This document shows, one piece after another, positions 35,176 through 43,319 of a DNA stretch of 64,000 nt. The translations under genes were made by a program, and so were the position numbers. The notes under the pieces are model-generated. The model had not been told where the DNA came from, did no database searches, and saw nothing but the letters and a program-made list of their open reading frames with translations. The stretch is taken from the NCBI RefSeq assembly GCF_000514815.1, contig NZ_AZWQ01000015.1, forward strand, positions 141,700 to 205,699, written 5' to 3'. Positions within the stretch are counted from its first letter, which is position 1, and each line of letters opens with the position of its first letter. This DNA comes from Salinispora fenicalii. Lineage in GTDB: Bacteria; Actinomycetota; Actinomycetes; Mycobacteriales; Micromonosporaceae.

Positions 35176-36107
35176 CGGATGCCTGCCTTTCCGGCCGTCA
35201 GCTCCAGGAAGACGCCCTCCAGGTCGGGGCGTTCGGTGGCGAGCTCGTGCAGCTCCACGCCGGCGGCCAGGGCCGCCCGGCCGACCGTCGCCCCGTCCAC
35301 GCCGCCGACCAACAGCGCTCCCTGGTCGTCCACCTCCACCGTCGCCGACGCCTTCTCCAGCGCGGTGCGCAGCGTCTCGGCCTGTGGGGTGCGCACCCGG
35401 ACCCGGGCGGTCTGCGCCATCGAGCCGATGACCTGATCCACCGGCCCCTGCCGGACCAACTGCCCCGCGGCGATGATGACGACATCGTCCGCGAGAAGCT
35501 GCATCTCCGACAGCAGATGGCTGGAGACCAGCACCGTGCGCCCCTCGGCGGCCAGACTCTTCAGGAAGCCGCGCATCCACCGAATGCCCTCCGGGTCAAG
35601 CCCGTTGGCCGGCTCATCCAGAATCAGCACCCGCGGGTCGCCGAGCATCGCCGCGGCGATGCCCAGGCGCTGCTTCATGCCCAGCGAGTAGCCCTTGAAC
35701 TTGCGCCGGGCTGCTGGCGCCAGACCGACCTGGGCAAGCACCTCGTCGGCCCGGGAGCGGGGCAGCCCGGCAGCCGTGCAGATCATCCGCAGGTGGTTGA
35801 TGCCGGTGCGCCCCTTGTGCGCGCTGGAGGCCTCCAGCACTGCGCCGACGTGCCGTAGCGGGGCGGTCAGGTCGGCGTACCGTCGCCCGCCGATGGTCGC
35901 CTGGCCAGCTGTCGGGGTGACCAGGCTCAGCAGCATGCGTAGCGTGGTGGTCTTGCCGGCGCCGTTCGGGCCCAGGAACCCGGTGACCCGACCCGGCTCC
36001 ACCCGGAAGGAGAGGTTGTTGACCGCACGAACGTTGCCGTAGATCTTTGTCAGCCCGGAGACCCGGATCTCACCGGTGGCATCGGGGCTCGACCGTCCGT
36101 CCGTCAT
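35172..36107 (-). CDS. ABC exporter ATPase (drug/peptide type)
   Basis: A 311-residue ATPase. Walker A FLGPNGAGKTTTLRMLLSL, signature YSLGMKQRLGIAAAML, Walker B VLILDEPANGLDPEG and the switch VLVSSHLLSEM are all present. About 80 residues after the core form a degenerate ferredoxin-like extension typical of DrrA/BcrA-type ATPases. ATG 36107 has TTGGGAGAAGA upstream. It is the first gene of the two-gene exporter operon. Confidence 0.93.
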   Translation of the reverse strand: MTDGRSSPDATGEIRVSGLTKIYGNVRAVNNLSFRVEPGRVTGFLGPNGAGKTTTLRMLLSLVTPTAGQATIGGRRYADLTAPLRHVGAVLEASSAHKGRTGINHLRMICTAAGLPRSRADEVLAQVGLAPAARRKFKGYSLGMKQRLGIAAAMLGDPRVLILDEPANGLDPEGIRWMRGFLKSLAAEGRTVLVSSHLLSEMQLLADDVVIIAAGQLVRQGPVDQVIGSMAQTARVRVRTPQAETLRTALEKASATVEVDDQGALLVGGVDGATVGRAALAAGVELHELATERPDLEGVFLELTAGKAGIR

Positions 36108-36176
36108 TCTTCTCCCAAGGTTTGTATGTCGGGATCACCATCGCCAGCTTTGGCCGGGCGGTGCAAGCCCACCAGC

Positions 36177-36199
36177 GGTCCGGGCGTTCTGCCCGGACC
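36177..36199 (-). terminator. 9-bp hairpin after the hotdog-fold gene
   Basis: GGTCCGGGC (36177-36185) and its exact complement (36191-36199) with a 5-nt loop, 13 bp past the stop of the minus-strand gene that ends at 36212. Confidence 0.6.
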
Positions 36200-36211
36200 A
36201 ATGCCGGTCGG

Positions 36212-36910
36212 CTACCCGGCGATCCAGGTGGCGCGCGCGTAGCCGAGGAGGTTGCCGTCCGGGTCGAACAAGCTGCTGTGCACCTCGGCCTTGCGGCCCT
36301 GGGTGCGGGTCAGCACCCCGGTCACCACGCACTCGTCATTGGGGCGCGGTGTGGCCAGTACCACCGTGGACATCCGACCCAGCAGGTATGGCCGGCCCGG
36401 GGCGATCACCGACCAGCCCCCGGGGCAGTCCAGCGCCGCCCAGGTGGTGACCACGTCCGCTCCCGCTGGAACCCGGAACGGGGCGGCGGTGCGCCCGGCG
36501 GAGAGCGGACCAGGGAAGATCCGTAGCCCGTCGGTGTGCTCCGGGCCGCACACGTAGCAGCTGGGAAACGGGTGGTTGACCAGCCCAGGGTAGCCGGCTG
36601 CGGCAGCCCGGGCGGTCGCCAGGTCCACCGGCTCCGCCACCGGGTCGAAGGCGGCGACCGTCGCGATCTCGGCGACGAGGTGGCCGGCGGGGTCGCGGAC
36701 CTCGCCCGCGTCGAGGGTCAACGGCGTCTCCAGCGGTGGCGGCCGGCGCAGGGTCACCTCGACCGGCTCCGCGTGGGGTCGAGGGCGGTCGGGGGAGTGA
36801 CTGCCGGGCGAGGATAGCCGGGTGCCCTGAGCCGCCACCGCGAACGTACCCGCGCTCCACCCGCCGTTCCCCGAGCCCGGCGGGCCGTTGTACCGCGAGC
36901 CGATGATCAT
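36212..36910 (-). CDS. hotdog/thioesterase-like protein
   Basis: A 232-residue protein beginning MIIGSRYNGPPGSGNGG. Two sequence halves look hotdog-like: GGWSAGTFA near the N-terminus (long-helix Gly-rich entry) and DCPGGWSVI in the second half. FPSCYVCGPEHTDGLRI is a conspicuous central motif with two Cys. This resembles actinobacterial proteins annotated as thioesterase-like, but no catalytic residue is certain. ATG 36910 follows GGAGGTGGACAGC, better than any upstream start. It stands alone and is divergent from the response-regulator gene. Confidence 0.6.
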   Translation of the reverse strand: MIIGSRYNGPPGSGNGGWSAGTFAVAAQGTRLSSPGSHSPDRPRPHAEPVEVTLRRPPPLETPLTLDAGEVRDPAGHLVAEIATVAAFDPVAEPVDLATARAAAAGYPGLVNHPFPSCYVCGPEHTDGLRIFPGPLSAGRTAAPFRVPAGADVVTTWAALDCPGGWSVIAPGRPYLLGRMSTVVLATPRPNDECVVTGVLTRTQGRKAEVHSSLFDPDGNLLGYARATWIAG

Positions 36911-37068
36911 GCTGTCCACCTCCGGTCGGCGCCGGCCCGGTCGCCGGTCCGCCTGGCAGCCTCCCATGGGCATGCCGCAGCCGCCCAGGGGTGGCCCGAG
37001 CCTCCGTTCACAGAGTCTTTTCAGGAATCACCCAGCCACATCGCAGCCGGGACGCGGATGATGGCCGC

Positions 37069-37770
37069 ATGGCGGCTACCCAGACCGAGGCCCGACTGCT
37101 CGTCGTCGAGGACGACCCGAATATTCTCGAGTTGCTCTCCGCGAGCCTGCGCTTCGCTGGTTTCGACGTGGCGACCGCGACCAGCGGTAGCGCCGCGCTG
37201 AGCGCGGCGAAGACACACCGCCCCGATCTGGTCGTGTTGGACATCATGCTGCCGGACCTGGACGGGTTTGAGGTCATCCGGTTGCTGCGCGAGGGGGGCA
37301 CCCGCACTCCGGTCGTCTTCCTGACCGCGCGGGACGCCACCGACGACAAGATCCGCGGTCTGACCCTGGGCGGCGACGACTACGTGACCAAGCCATTTAG
37401 CCTGGAGGAGTTGACCGCTCGGATCCGGGCGGTGCTGCGCCGTAGTGCCAGCGGTGAGCAGGCCCCGGCCCGGCTCACCTTTGCCGACCTCGAACTCGAC
37501 GAGGAGGCCCACGAGGTGCACCGGGCGGGGCAGCGGGTGCAGCTCTCCCCGACGGAGTTCAAGCTGCTGCGGTACCTGATGCTGAACGCCAACCGGGTGC
37601 TCTCCAAGGCGCAGATCCTCGATCACGTCTGGAACTACGACTTCCGGGGCGACGACAACATCGTCGAGTCGTACATCTCGTATCTTCGGCGCAAGGTCGA
37701 CAACACCCAGCCCCGGTTGATCCACACCCTCCGCGGGGTCGGGTACGTGCTCCGCAAGCCGGCAGCGTGA
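37069..37770 (+). CDS. OmpR-family response regulator (MprA-like)
   Basis: A 233-residue regulator. Receiver residues 8-122 carry the acidic pair VVEDDP, phosphoacceptor D58 (VVLDIMLPD), the switch Thr in FLTARD and Lys in YVTKPF. The winged-helix domain (about 137-230) shows LSPTEFKLLRYLMLNANRV and YISYLRRKVD. Its last codons overlap the kinase start by 4 nt. The order regulator-kinase-HtrA is that of mycobacterial mprA-mprB-pepD, an envelope-stress system. Orthology is inferred from order and domain type. Confidence 0.92.
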   Translation: MAATQTEARLLVVEDDPNILELLSASLRFAGFDVATATSGSAALSAAKTHRPDLVVLDIMLPDLDGFEVIRLLREGGTRTPVVFLTARDATDDKIRGLTLGGDDYVTKPFSLEELTARIRAVLRRSASGEQAPARLTFADLELDEEAHEVHRAGQRVQLSPTEFKLLRYLMLNANRVLSKAQILDHVWNYDFRGDDNIVESYISYLRRKVDNTQPRLIHTLRGVGYVLRKPAA

Positions 37771-39335
37771 ACGCCGTTTCACAGGCGAAGGCCGGGCTGC
37801 GCAGGATTCCGCTCCGGGTCAAGCTGATCGCCGCGGTCCTCACCCTGGTGGCGGTCGCGCTCCTGGTGATCAGCACGTTGACCACCGTTTTCCTCCGGAG
37901 CTACCTGATCAACCAGGTGGACGAGGGGTTGAAGGTCACGACCGGAAACGTCGAATCTCGGTACCAGGCCGGCGAGTTCAACGCGTCGGATCGGCTGACT
38001 GTCTTTCCGACGGACTATCTGATCGTCGTGACGAGCGCCAGAACCGGGCTGATCAACGGCGTGGGGTACGACGAAGACCGGTTCGAGAGTCGGGACCTGC
38101 CCGCGGTGCCGGCGGACGCCGCGGGGTTTAAACGCCTGGCCGGTGAGCCGTTCACTGTCCGCGCGGAGGGCAACGATGTGCACTGGCGAATGCTCTACAC
38201 GGAGCTGCCGACCGGAGAGTGGCTGGCCGTCGGGCAGCACCTGACCGAGGTGGATCAGGCCGTCAAGCGGCTGGTCTGGATCGACCTGATGGTGGGCACG
38301 TCGGTGTTGCTTCTGCTCGCCTCGATCGGCGCGGGCATCGTCCGCGCCAGCCTGAAGCCCCTCGACGAGATCGAGCAGACCGCTGCCGCGATCGCCGGTG
38401 GCGACCTGACCCGCCGGGTGCCGGACCCGGAGGCGGGTAGTCCCCAGCCGACGTCGGAGTTGGGGCGGCTGTCCCGGGCGCTCAATATGATGCTCACCCA
38501 GATTGAGGCGGCCTTCGCCGCCCGCGCCGCCTCGGAGACCGCCGCCCGCGCCGCCGAAGCCACCGCGCGGGACGCCGCGGCGCACGCGCAGGCGTCCGAG
38601 TCCCGCGCTCGGCGTTCCGAGGAGCGGATGCGGCAGTTCGTCGCGGACGCCTCGCACGAGCTGCGGACGCCACTGACCACCATTCGGGGCTTCGCCGAGC
38701 TGTACCGGCAGGGCGCTGCGCGGGATCCCGAGCAGACCGGCGACCTGCTGCGTCGGATCGAGGACGAGGCGGCCCGGATGGGGCTGCTGGTGGAGGATCT
38801 GCTGCTGCTCGCCCGGCTGGACCGGGAGCGTCCGCTGTCGCCGGCCCCGGTGGAGCTGCCGGTGCTGGCCGCCGACGCGGTGGCGGCAGCCCGGGCGGTG
38901 GCGCCGGACCGGCGGATCGAACTGGACATTGTCGCGGGCTCCGGGCCGCTGGTGGTGTACGGCGACGACGCTCGTCTGCGGCAGGTGATCGGCAACCTGA
39001 TGACCAATGCCCTGACGCACACCCCACCGGGGGCGTCGGTGACGCTACGGCTGAGTTCCGAGCCGGGTCAGCTGGCGGTGGTGGAGGTCGCCGACACTGG
39101 GCCGGGGCTCTCCGGTGAGCAGGCCGAGCGGGTGTTCGAGCGCTTCTACCGAGTGGACGCGGCCCGGACCCGCCGGGCCGGTGGTAACACCGGGACCGGG
39201 CTGGGCCTGGCGATCGTCGCCGCCCTGGTCGCCGCCCACCAGGGCACGGTCGAGGTGGCACAGACTCCGGGCGGAGGCGCGACGTTTCGGGTCCGGCTGC
39301 CCCTGGCGCCGGCACCGACCGGTGACGAGGTGTAA
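37767..39335 (+). CDS. membrane sensor histidine kinase (MprB-like)
   Basis: A 522-residue kinase. Helix 1 about 18-42, extracytoplasmic domain about 45-165, helix 2 about 172-193, HAMP about 194-246, an Ala/Arg-rich coiled helix about 250-285, then the DHp domain with H297 (DASHELRTPLTTIRGFAELY), and HATPase motifs NLMTNALTHT, DTGPGLSGEQAERVFERFYR and GTGLGLAIV. The ectodomain is Asp/Glu rich. GTG 37767 overlaps the regulator stop. Its coupling to a protease gene suggests envelope or protein-folding stress as the signal. Confidence 0.93.
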   Translation: MNAVSQAKAGLRRIPLRVKLIAAVLTLVAVALLVISTLTTVFLRSYLINQVDEGLKVTTGNVESRYQAGEFNASDRLTVFPTDYLIVVTSARTGLINGVGYDEDRFESRDLPAVPADAAGFKRLAGEPFTVRAEGNDVHWRMLYTELPTGEWLAVGQHLTEVDQAVKRLVWIDLMVGTSVLLLLASIGAGIVRASLKPLDEIEQTAAAIAGGDLTRRVPDPEAGSPQPTSELGRLSRALNMMLTQIEAAFAARAASETAARAAEATARDAAAHAQASESRARRSEERMRQFVADASHELRTPLTTIRGFAELYRQGAARDPEQTGDLLRRIEDEAARMGLLVEDLLLLARLDRERPLSPAPVELPVLAADAVAAARAVAPDRRIELDIVAGSGPLVVYGDDARLRQVIGNLMTNALTHTPPGASVTLRLSSEPGQLAVVEVADTGPGLSGEQAERVFERFYRVDAARTRRAGGNTGTGLGLAIVAALVAAHQGTVEVAQTPGGGATFRVRLPLAPAPTGDEV

Positions 39336-39396
39336 TTTCAGCCAATCCACAGCTGGGCTTCAGGCTGATCGAAGTGGTAGGGGAGAAGGTGGTTCC

Positions 39397-40995
39397 ATGA
39401 CCGACTACGAGTCCGACCCGCAGCGTCGGCAGACCCCCGGGGACGCCGAGCCGTCGCATCCCACTGCCGACCTGTCCCGCCTCGAGCGCACCCAGTCCGA
39501 CTCCTCGGCCGCTACCCCCGGCGCGGACAGTAGCGCCGCGCTCCCCGACGTCCCGGCCGACCGAACCGACGTGTTGCCGGCTTCGGCGGGTCCGTTGTTG
39601 GTTGATCCGACTGAGGTGTTGCCGCCCTCGGTTTCGGCGGGTCCGCTGTCGGCTGATCCGACTGAGGTGTTGCCGCCCTCGGCCCCGGACGGCCCGCCGT
39701 CGGCCGACCCCGCTGTGCCGTTTGGCCCCCGGCCCGGCGCCACGCCCGTCGCCGGGCCTGCCGGTGGGCACCCCTATCCATCCGGCTACTCGCCACAACA
39801 CCCCGGTGTTCCCTGGTACGGGCCGCAGTCCACCGCCTGGAGCGGGGGGCAGCCGGGCGGGTACGGAGCCCCGTTCTACCCGGGTCAGCCAGCGCAGCTG
39901 GCCGGGCAGCCCACACCACCGTGGGTGGCGCCGCGAACCGGGCCGAACCCGGGCAGCCGGGTGGCGAAGTTCATCGGCGCCGGCGTCGCGGTGCTCGCCC
40001 TGATGTTCGGCTCCGGTGTCGCCGGTGGCGCGCTCGCACTCGCCCTGAGCGATGGCTCCGGCGTCACGCGTACCTACTCCGCGGCCCCGATCATTGACAG
40101 CGCCGACCTGCCGCGGATCGCCGCCGCGGTGCAGCCCAGCGTGGTGTCGATCGGCACCGACAGTGGCGGGGGCTCGGGCGTGATCCTCACCGCCGACGGA
40201 TACGTGCTGACCAACAACCACGTGATCGCCACGGCCAGCGGCGGCACCGTGCTGGTGACCTTCGCCGACGGCGAGACGGTGTCGGCGGAGATCACCGGCA
40301 CCGACCCCAAGACCGACCTGGCGGTGGTGAAGGCCGCTGGGGTCAGCGACCTGACGCCGGCGGAGTTCGGCGACAGCGACGCGATGCAGGTCGGCGATCA
40401 GGTTCTCGCCCTCGGTAGTCCACTGGGCCTGCAGGGGTCGGTGACCGCCGGCATCCTGAGCGCGCGGGACCGCACCATCCAGGCCGGCAGTTCGGAGCAG
40501 GACCCGACGGTGGGGGTCACCTCGATCTCGGGGCTGTTGCAGACCGACGCGCCGATCAACCCGGGTAACTCCGGTGGGGCGCTGGTCAACACCCGGGGTG
40601 AGGTGATCGGGATCAACACCGCGATCGCCACCAGCGGCCAAGGCAGCACCGGCAACATCGGGGTGGGCTTCGCCATCCCGAGTAACAAGGCCGCGGACGT
40701 CGCCGAGAAGCTGCAACGGGGTGAGAAGGTCAGCCACCCCACCCTCGGCGTCAGCGTCAGGGCCGCGGAGGGCGGCGGTGCCCTGGTGGACGCGGTCAGC
40801 CCCGACAGCGCTGCCGAGCGGGCGGGCTTCCAGCGGGGCGACGTCATCATCCGGTTCGGCGACAAGGTGATCAGCGACTCCAGCGATCTGGTCGCCGTGG
40901 TACAGGCCGGCAAGGTGGGCGACCGGGTGGATGTGACATACAAGCGAAACAATGTTGAAGCAACGGCAACCGTGACGCTCGCTGAAGCGTCCTAA
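39397..40995 (+). CDS. membrane-anchored HtrA/DegP serine protease with PDZ domain (PepD-like)
   Basis: A 532-residue protease. A long Pro-rich cytoplasmic part (about 1-185) carries short repeats, then one membrane helix (about 190-212), the trypsin-like domain with the triad H275 (TNNHVIA), D307 (KTDLAVV) and S392 (NPGNSGGAL), and a C-terminal PDZ domain (about 445-530, with AERAGFQRGDVIIRFG). The triad is intact. It is 61 bp after the kinase gene and likely in its regulon. ATG 39397 follows GGGAGAAGGTGG. A strong terminator follows. Confidence 0.93.
   Translation: MTDYESDPQRRQTPGDAEPSHPTADLSRLERTQSDSSAATPGADSSAALPDVPADRTDVLPASAGPLLVDPTEVLPPSVSAGPLSADPTEVLPPSAPDGPPSADPAVPFGPRPGATPVAGPAGGHPYPSGYSPQHPGVPWYGPQSTAWSGGQPGGYGAPFYPGQPAQLAGQPTPPWVAPRTGPNPGSRVAKFIGAGVAVLALMFGSGVAGGALALALSDGSGVTRTYSAAPIIDSADLPRIAAAVQPSVVSIGTDSGGGSGVILTADGYVLTNNHVIATASGGTVLVTFADGETVSAEITGTDPKTDLAVVKAAGVSDLTPAEFGDSDAMQVGDQVLALGSPLGLQGSVTAGILSARDRTIQAGSSEQDPTVGVTSISGLLQTDAPINPGNSGGALVNTRGEVIGINTAIATSGQGSTGNIGVGFAIPSNKAADVAEKLQRGEKVSHPTLGVSVRAAEGGGALVDAVSPDSAAERAGFQRGDVIIRFGDKVISDSSDLVAVVQAGKVGDRVDVTYKRNNVEATATVTLAEAS
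39604..39682 (+). repeat. 51-bp period tandem repeat inside the htrA gene
   Basis: Two identical 28-bp blocks (39604-39631 and 39655-39682) 51 bp apart, with a degenerate third copy upstream at about 39559, encode repeated DPTEVLPPS units in the cytoplasmic region of the protease. Copy number could vary between strains. Confidence 0.8.
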
Positions 40996-41049
40996 GAAGT
41001 GATGCCCATCCAGGGCGTCACTGCGATCGGGACTTTCCTCCTCCCTCCT

Positions 41050-41094
41050 GCGGCGGGTGGTGGAGCCAAGGGGGTTGGCTCCACCACCCGCCGC
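41050..41094 (+). terminator. 20-bp hairpin after htrA
   Basis: A 20-bp perfect stem (41050-41069 with 41075-41094) closes a loop of five G, 54 bp after the htrA stop, followed by GTCTTTGG. This is among the strongest terminators in the window. Confidence 0.85.
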
Positions 41095-41100
41095 GTCTTT

Positions 41101-41142
41101 GGTGATGGTGGTTCACCCTGGGCGGGGTGGACCATCGTCACC
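41101..41142 (+). other. 18-bp stem with G-U pairs, possible structured RNA
   Basis: GGTGATGGTGGTTCACCC (41101-41118) can pair with 41125-41142 along all 18 positions in the plus-strand RNA, using 15 Watson-Crick and 3 G-U pairs around a 6-nt loop. On the opposite strand the wobbles become A-C mismatches. It follows the htrA terminator by 6 bp and precedes the glycosyltransferase gene by 157 bp. Confidence 0.5.
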
Positions 41143-41299
41143 TCGGTTCGAGGCATCGTCGGGTGAACCAGGGCCGGCCGGAGTAGCAGTGTGCCCGGCT
41201 TGTCCGGTTTAGTCGAGTGGTAACCGGGAATCCGCCCCCGACTGGTAGCCGTGCCGGGGGTGGTCTGGCGGTGCTCACCAGCGGCCGGAGGGGGGACTC

Positions 41300-42406
41300 G
41301 TGGCGCGCAACCGCGGGGACGGCAGCTCAGCCGGGCGGCCACTACGGATCGCGATGGTGGTCCCGCCGTGGCTATCGGTGCCGCCAGCCGGCTACGGCGG
41401 CCTGGAGCACGTCGTCGCTGCCCTGGTGGACGGGCTGATCGCCCGAGGGCACCCGGTGACCCTCTTCGGTGCCGGAAAGCAGACCGGGACCGCCGCCCGC
41501 TACGTCTCGACCGACGCCGAGCTGCAGTTTCACCGGATGGGTGAGGCCCTGCCCGAACTGGCTCACCTCGTTCAGGTGAATCAGTTCGTCACTCCGGAAC
41601 ACTTCGACGTGGTGCACGACCACACCACGATCGGTCCCCTGTTGGCCGGACGCCGGTCAGTGCCCACCGTCGCGACCGTGCACGGCAACCCGGTCGGGGA
41701 GTACGGCACCGTAATCGGGGACATTGACCGAGGTGTCGGTCTGGTGGCCATCTCCCACGCCCAACGGCGGCTCAACCTGCAGCTGCCGTGGGTCGGCACC
41801 GTGCACAACGCGCTGGACATCGAAGACATCCCACACAAACTGACACCAGGTCGGGGGCCGGTGCTCTGGCTGGCTCGGTTCAGTCCGGACAAGGGGCCCG
41901 ATCTCGCCATCCGTGCCTGCCGGGCGGCCGGCCTGCCACTGATCCTCGCCGGCAAGTGCAACGAACCGGCCGAACGTCGCTACTTCGACGAGGTGGTCCG
42001 GCCGATGCTGGGCGACGATGTCACCGTCGTCCTCGATGCCGACCGGCGGGACTCGTTCCGCCTGCTCCTCGACGCCCGCTGCCTGGTGCTGCCGATCCAG
42101 TGGGAGGAGCCGTTCGGCATCGTCATGCTGGAGGCGATGGCGACCGGAACCCCGGTCGTGGCGCTACGTCGAGGTGCGGTGCCGGAGTTGATCGTGCCGG
42201 GCCGTACCGGTCTGATCTGCGAGAGCGCGGACGAGTTGCCGGGGGCGCTGCGGGCGGCGGGCCGACTGGAGCCGGCGGTCTGCGTCGCGCACGTGGAGGA
42301 GAACTTCTCCACCCCCCGGCTGGTTGACGGCTACGAGGCGGTGCTGCAGCGGTTCGTCTCGGCGGTGGTCCCCGCCCGAGAACCCGCCCCCATCACGTTC
42401 CGCTGA
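41300..42406 (+). CDS. GT4-family glycosyltransferase
   Basis: A 368-residue GT-B-fold enzyme. N-terminal MVVPPWLSVPPAGYGGLEHVVAAL is the acceptor-side loop of GT4 enzymes; the donor-binding region has PIQWEEPFGIVMLEAMATGTPVVALRRGAVPEL with the ExFG-like E7E motif. GTG 41300 follows a GGAGGGGGGACTC ribosome site. It might glycosylate a lipid, since the next genes act on lipids, but that is only positional. It ends about 80 bp before the patatin gene. Confidence 0.87.
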   Translation: MARNRGDGSSAGRPLRIAMVVPPWLSVPPAGYGGLEHVVAALVDGLIARGHPVTLFGAGKQTGTAARYVSTDAELQFHRMGEALPELAHLVQVNQFVTPEHFDVVHDHTTIGPLLAGRRSVPTVATVHGNPVGEYGTVIGDIDRGVGLVAISHAQRRLNLQLPWVGTVHNALDIEDIPHKLTPGRGPVLWLARFSPDKGPDLAIRACRAAGLPLILAGKCNEPAERRYFDEVVRPMLGDDVTVVLDADRRDSFRLLLDARCLVLPIQWEEPFGIVMLEAMATGTPVVALRRGAVPELIVPGRTGLICESADELPGALRAAGRLEPAVCVAHVEENFSTPRLVDGYEAVLQRFVSAVVPAREPAPITFR

Positions 42407-42488
42407 GGCGGTGGCCGGATCAGTCCGCGCGGGGGAGCTGGGTGATGGGCTGGCGGGCGGGCGGCACAGCCATGCCAGGATGGCAGCC

Positions 42489-43319
42489 ATGGCTCGGGGT
42501 CCGGTGGCGTTCGTGCTCGGTGGCGGCGGCATCCTCGGTGCGGTCGAGGTCGGTATGTTGCGCGCGCTGTTCCGCGCCGACATCCGGCCCGACCTGGTGT
42601 TCGGTACATCGATTGGTGCGGTCAACGGGGTGTTGGTGGCCGCCGATCCGTCCGCTGCGGTCACCGACCGGCTGGTCCGGCTCTGGTCCTCCCCCGAGGC
42701 GAGCGAGGTGTACGGCGACTCGGTGGCCCGGCAGCTACGCCGGTTCGCCGCCCGTACCCACCTGCACTCGCCACGGCCGCTGCGCAAACTGTTGGAGCGG
42801 GAACTCGGCGCCGACACCACCTTCGCGGACCTGCGGGTGCCCTTCCGCTGCTGCGCGGCGAACATCGAGCGGGCCGCCGAGCATTGGTTTGACACCGGAC
42901 CGGTGGTGCCGGCCGTCCTCGCCAGCGCCTCCGTGCCGGGTCTTCTTCCCCCGGCCGAGATCGATGGCCAGCACTACATCGACGGGGGCGTGGTCAACTC
43001 GATCCCGATCGGCGAGGCGGTGGCGGCTGGAGCCACCCGGATCTTCGTGCTTCAGGTGGGGCGGATCGAACGCGAGCTCAGCCCGCCGCGGCGACCCTGG
43101 GAGATTGCCCAGGTCGCGTTCGAGATCGCCCGCCGGCATCGGTTCGCCCGCGAGTTGGCCGCCGTGCCCGACGGGGTCCAGGTGCACGTGCTGCCGACCG
43201 GAGGCATTCAGCCTCGGGATGACTCGCCGTGGGCGTACCGGGACATGGCGGCGGTGGGGCGGCGGATTAGTCGGGCCTACACGGCCTCGCGGCACTACCT
43301 GGCCCAACTGGATCGCTGA
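42489..43319 (+). CDS. patatin-like phospholipase
   Basis: A 276-residue lipid acyl hydrolase. The oxyanion loop is LGGGGILGAVEVGML, the nucleophile elbow GTSIGAVNG (GxSxG), and the catalytic Asp is in YIDGGVVNSIP (DGG). The Ser-Asp dyad is therefore complete. No signal peptide is seen, so it acts in the cytosol or at the inner membrane face. ATG 42489 or the in-frame ATG 42480 could be the start. Its stop shares bases with the start of the acyltransferase gene (TGATG), which implies translational coupling. Confidence 0.88.
   Translation: MARGPVAFVLGGGGILGAVEVGMLRALFRADIRPDLVFGTSIGAVNGVLVAADPSAAVTDRLVRLWSSPEASEVYGDSVARQLRRFAARTHLHSPRPLRKLLERELGADTTFADLRVPFRCCAANIERAAEHWFDTGPVVPAVLASASVPGLLPPAEIDGQHYIDGGVVNSIPIGEAVAAGATRIFVLQVGRIERELSPPRRPWEIAQVAFEIARRHRFARELAAVPDGVQVHVLPTGGIQPRDDSPWAYRDMAAVGRRISRAYTASRHYLAQLDR

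Noticed and set aside
37779..39020. 413-residue open frame opposite the histidine kinase gene
   Set aside because: Antisense shadow of a well-supported kinase with no domain of its own.
38494..40737. 747-residue open frame opposite the kinase and HtrA genes
   Set aside because: It spans two clear plus-strand genes and is low complexity (RAPRPA-rich). It is a frame-openness artefact.
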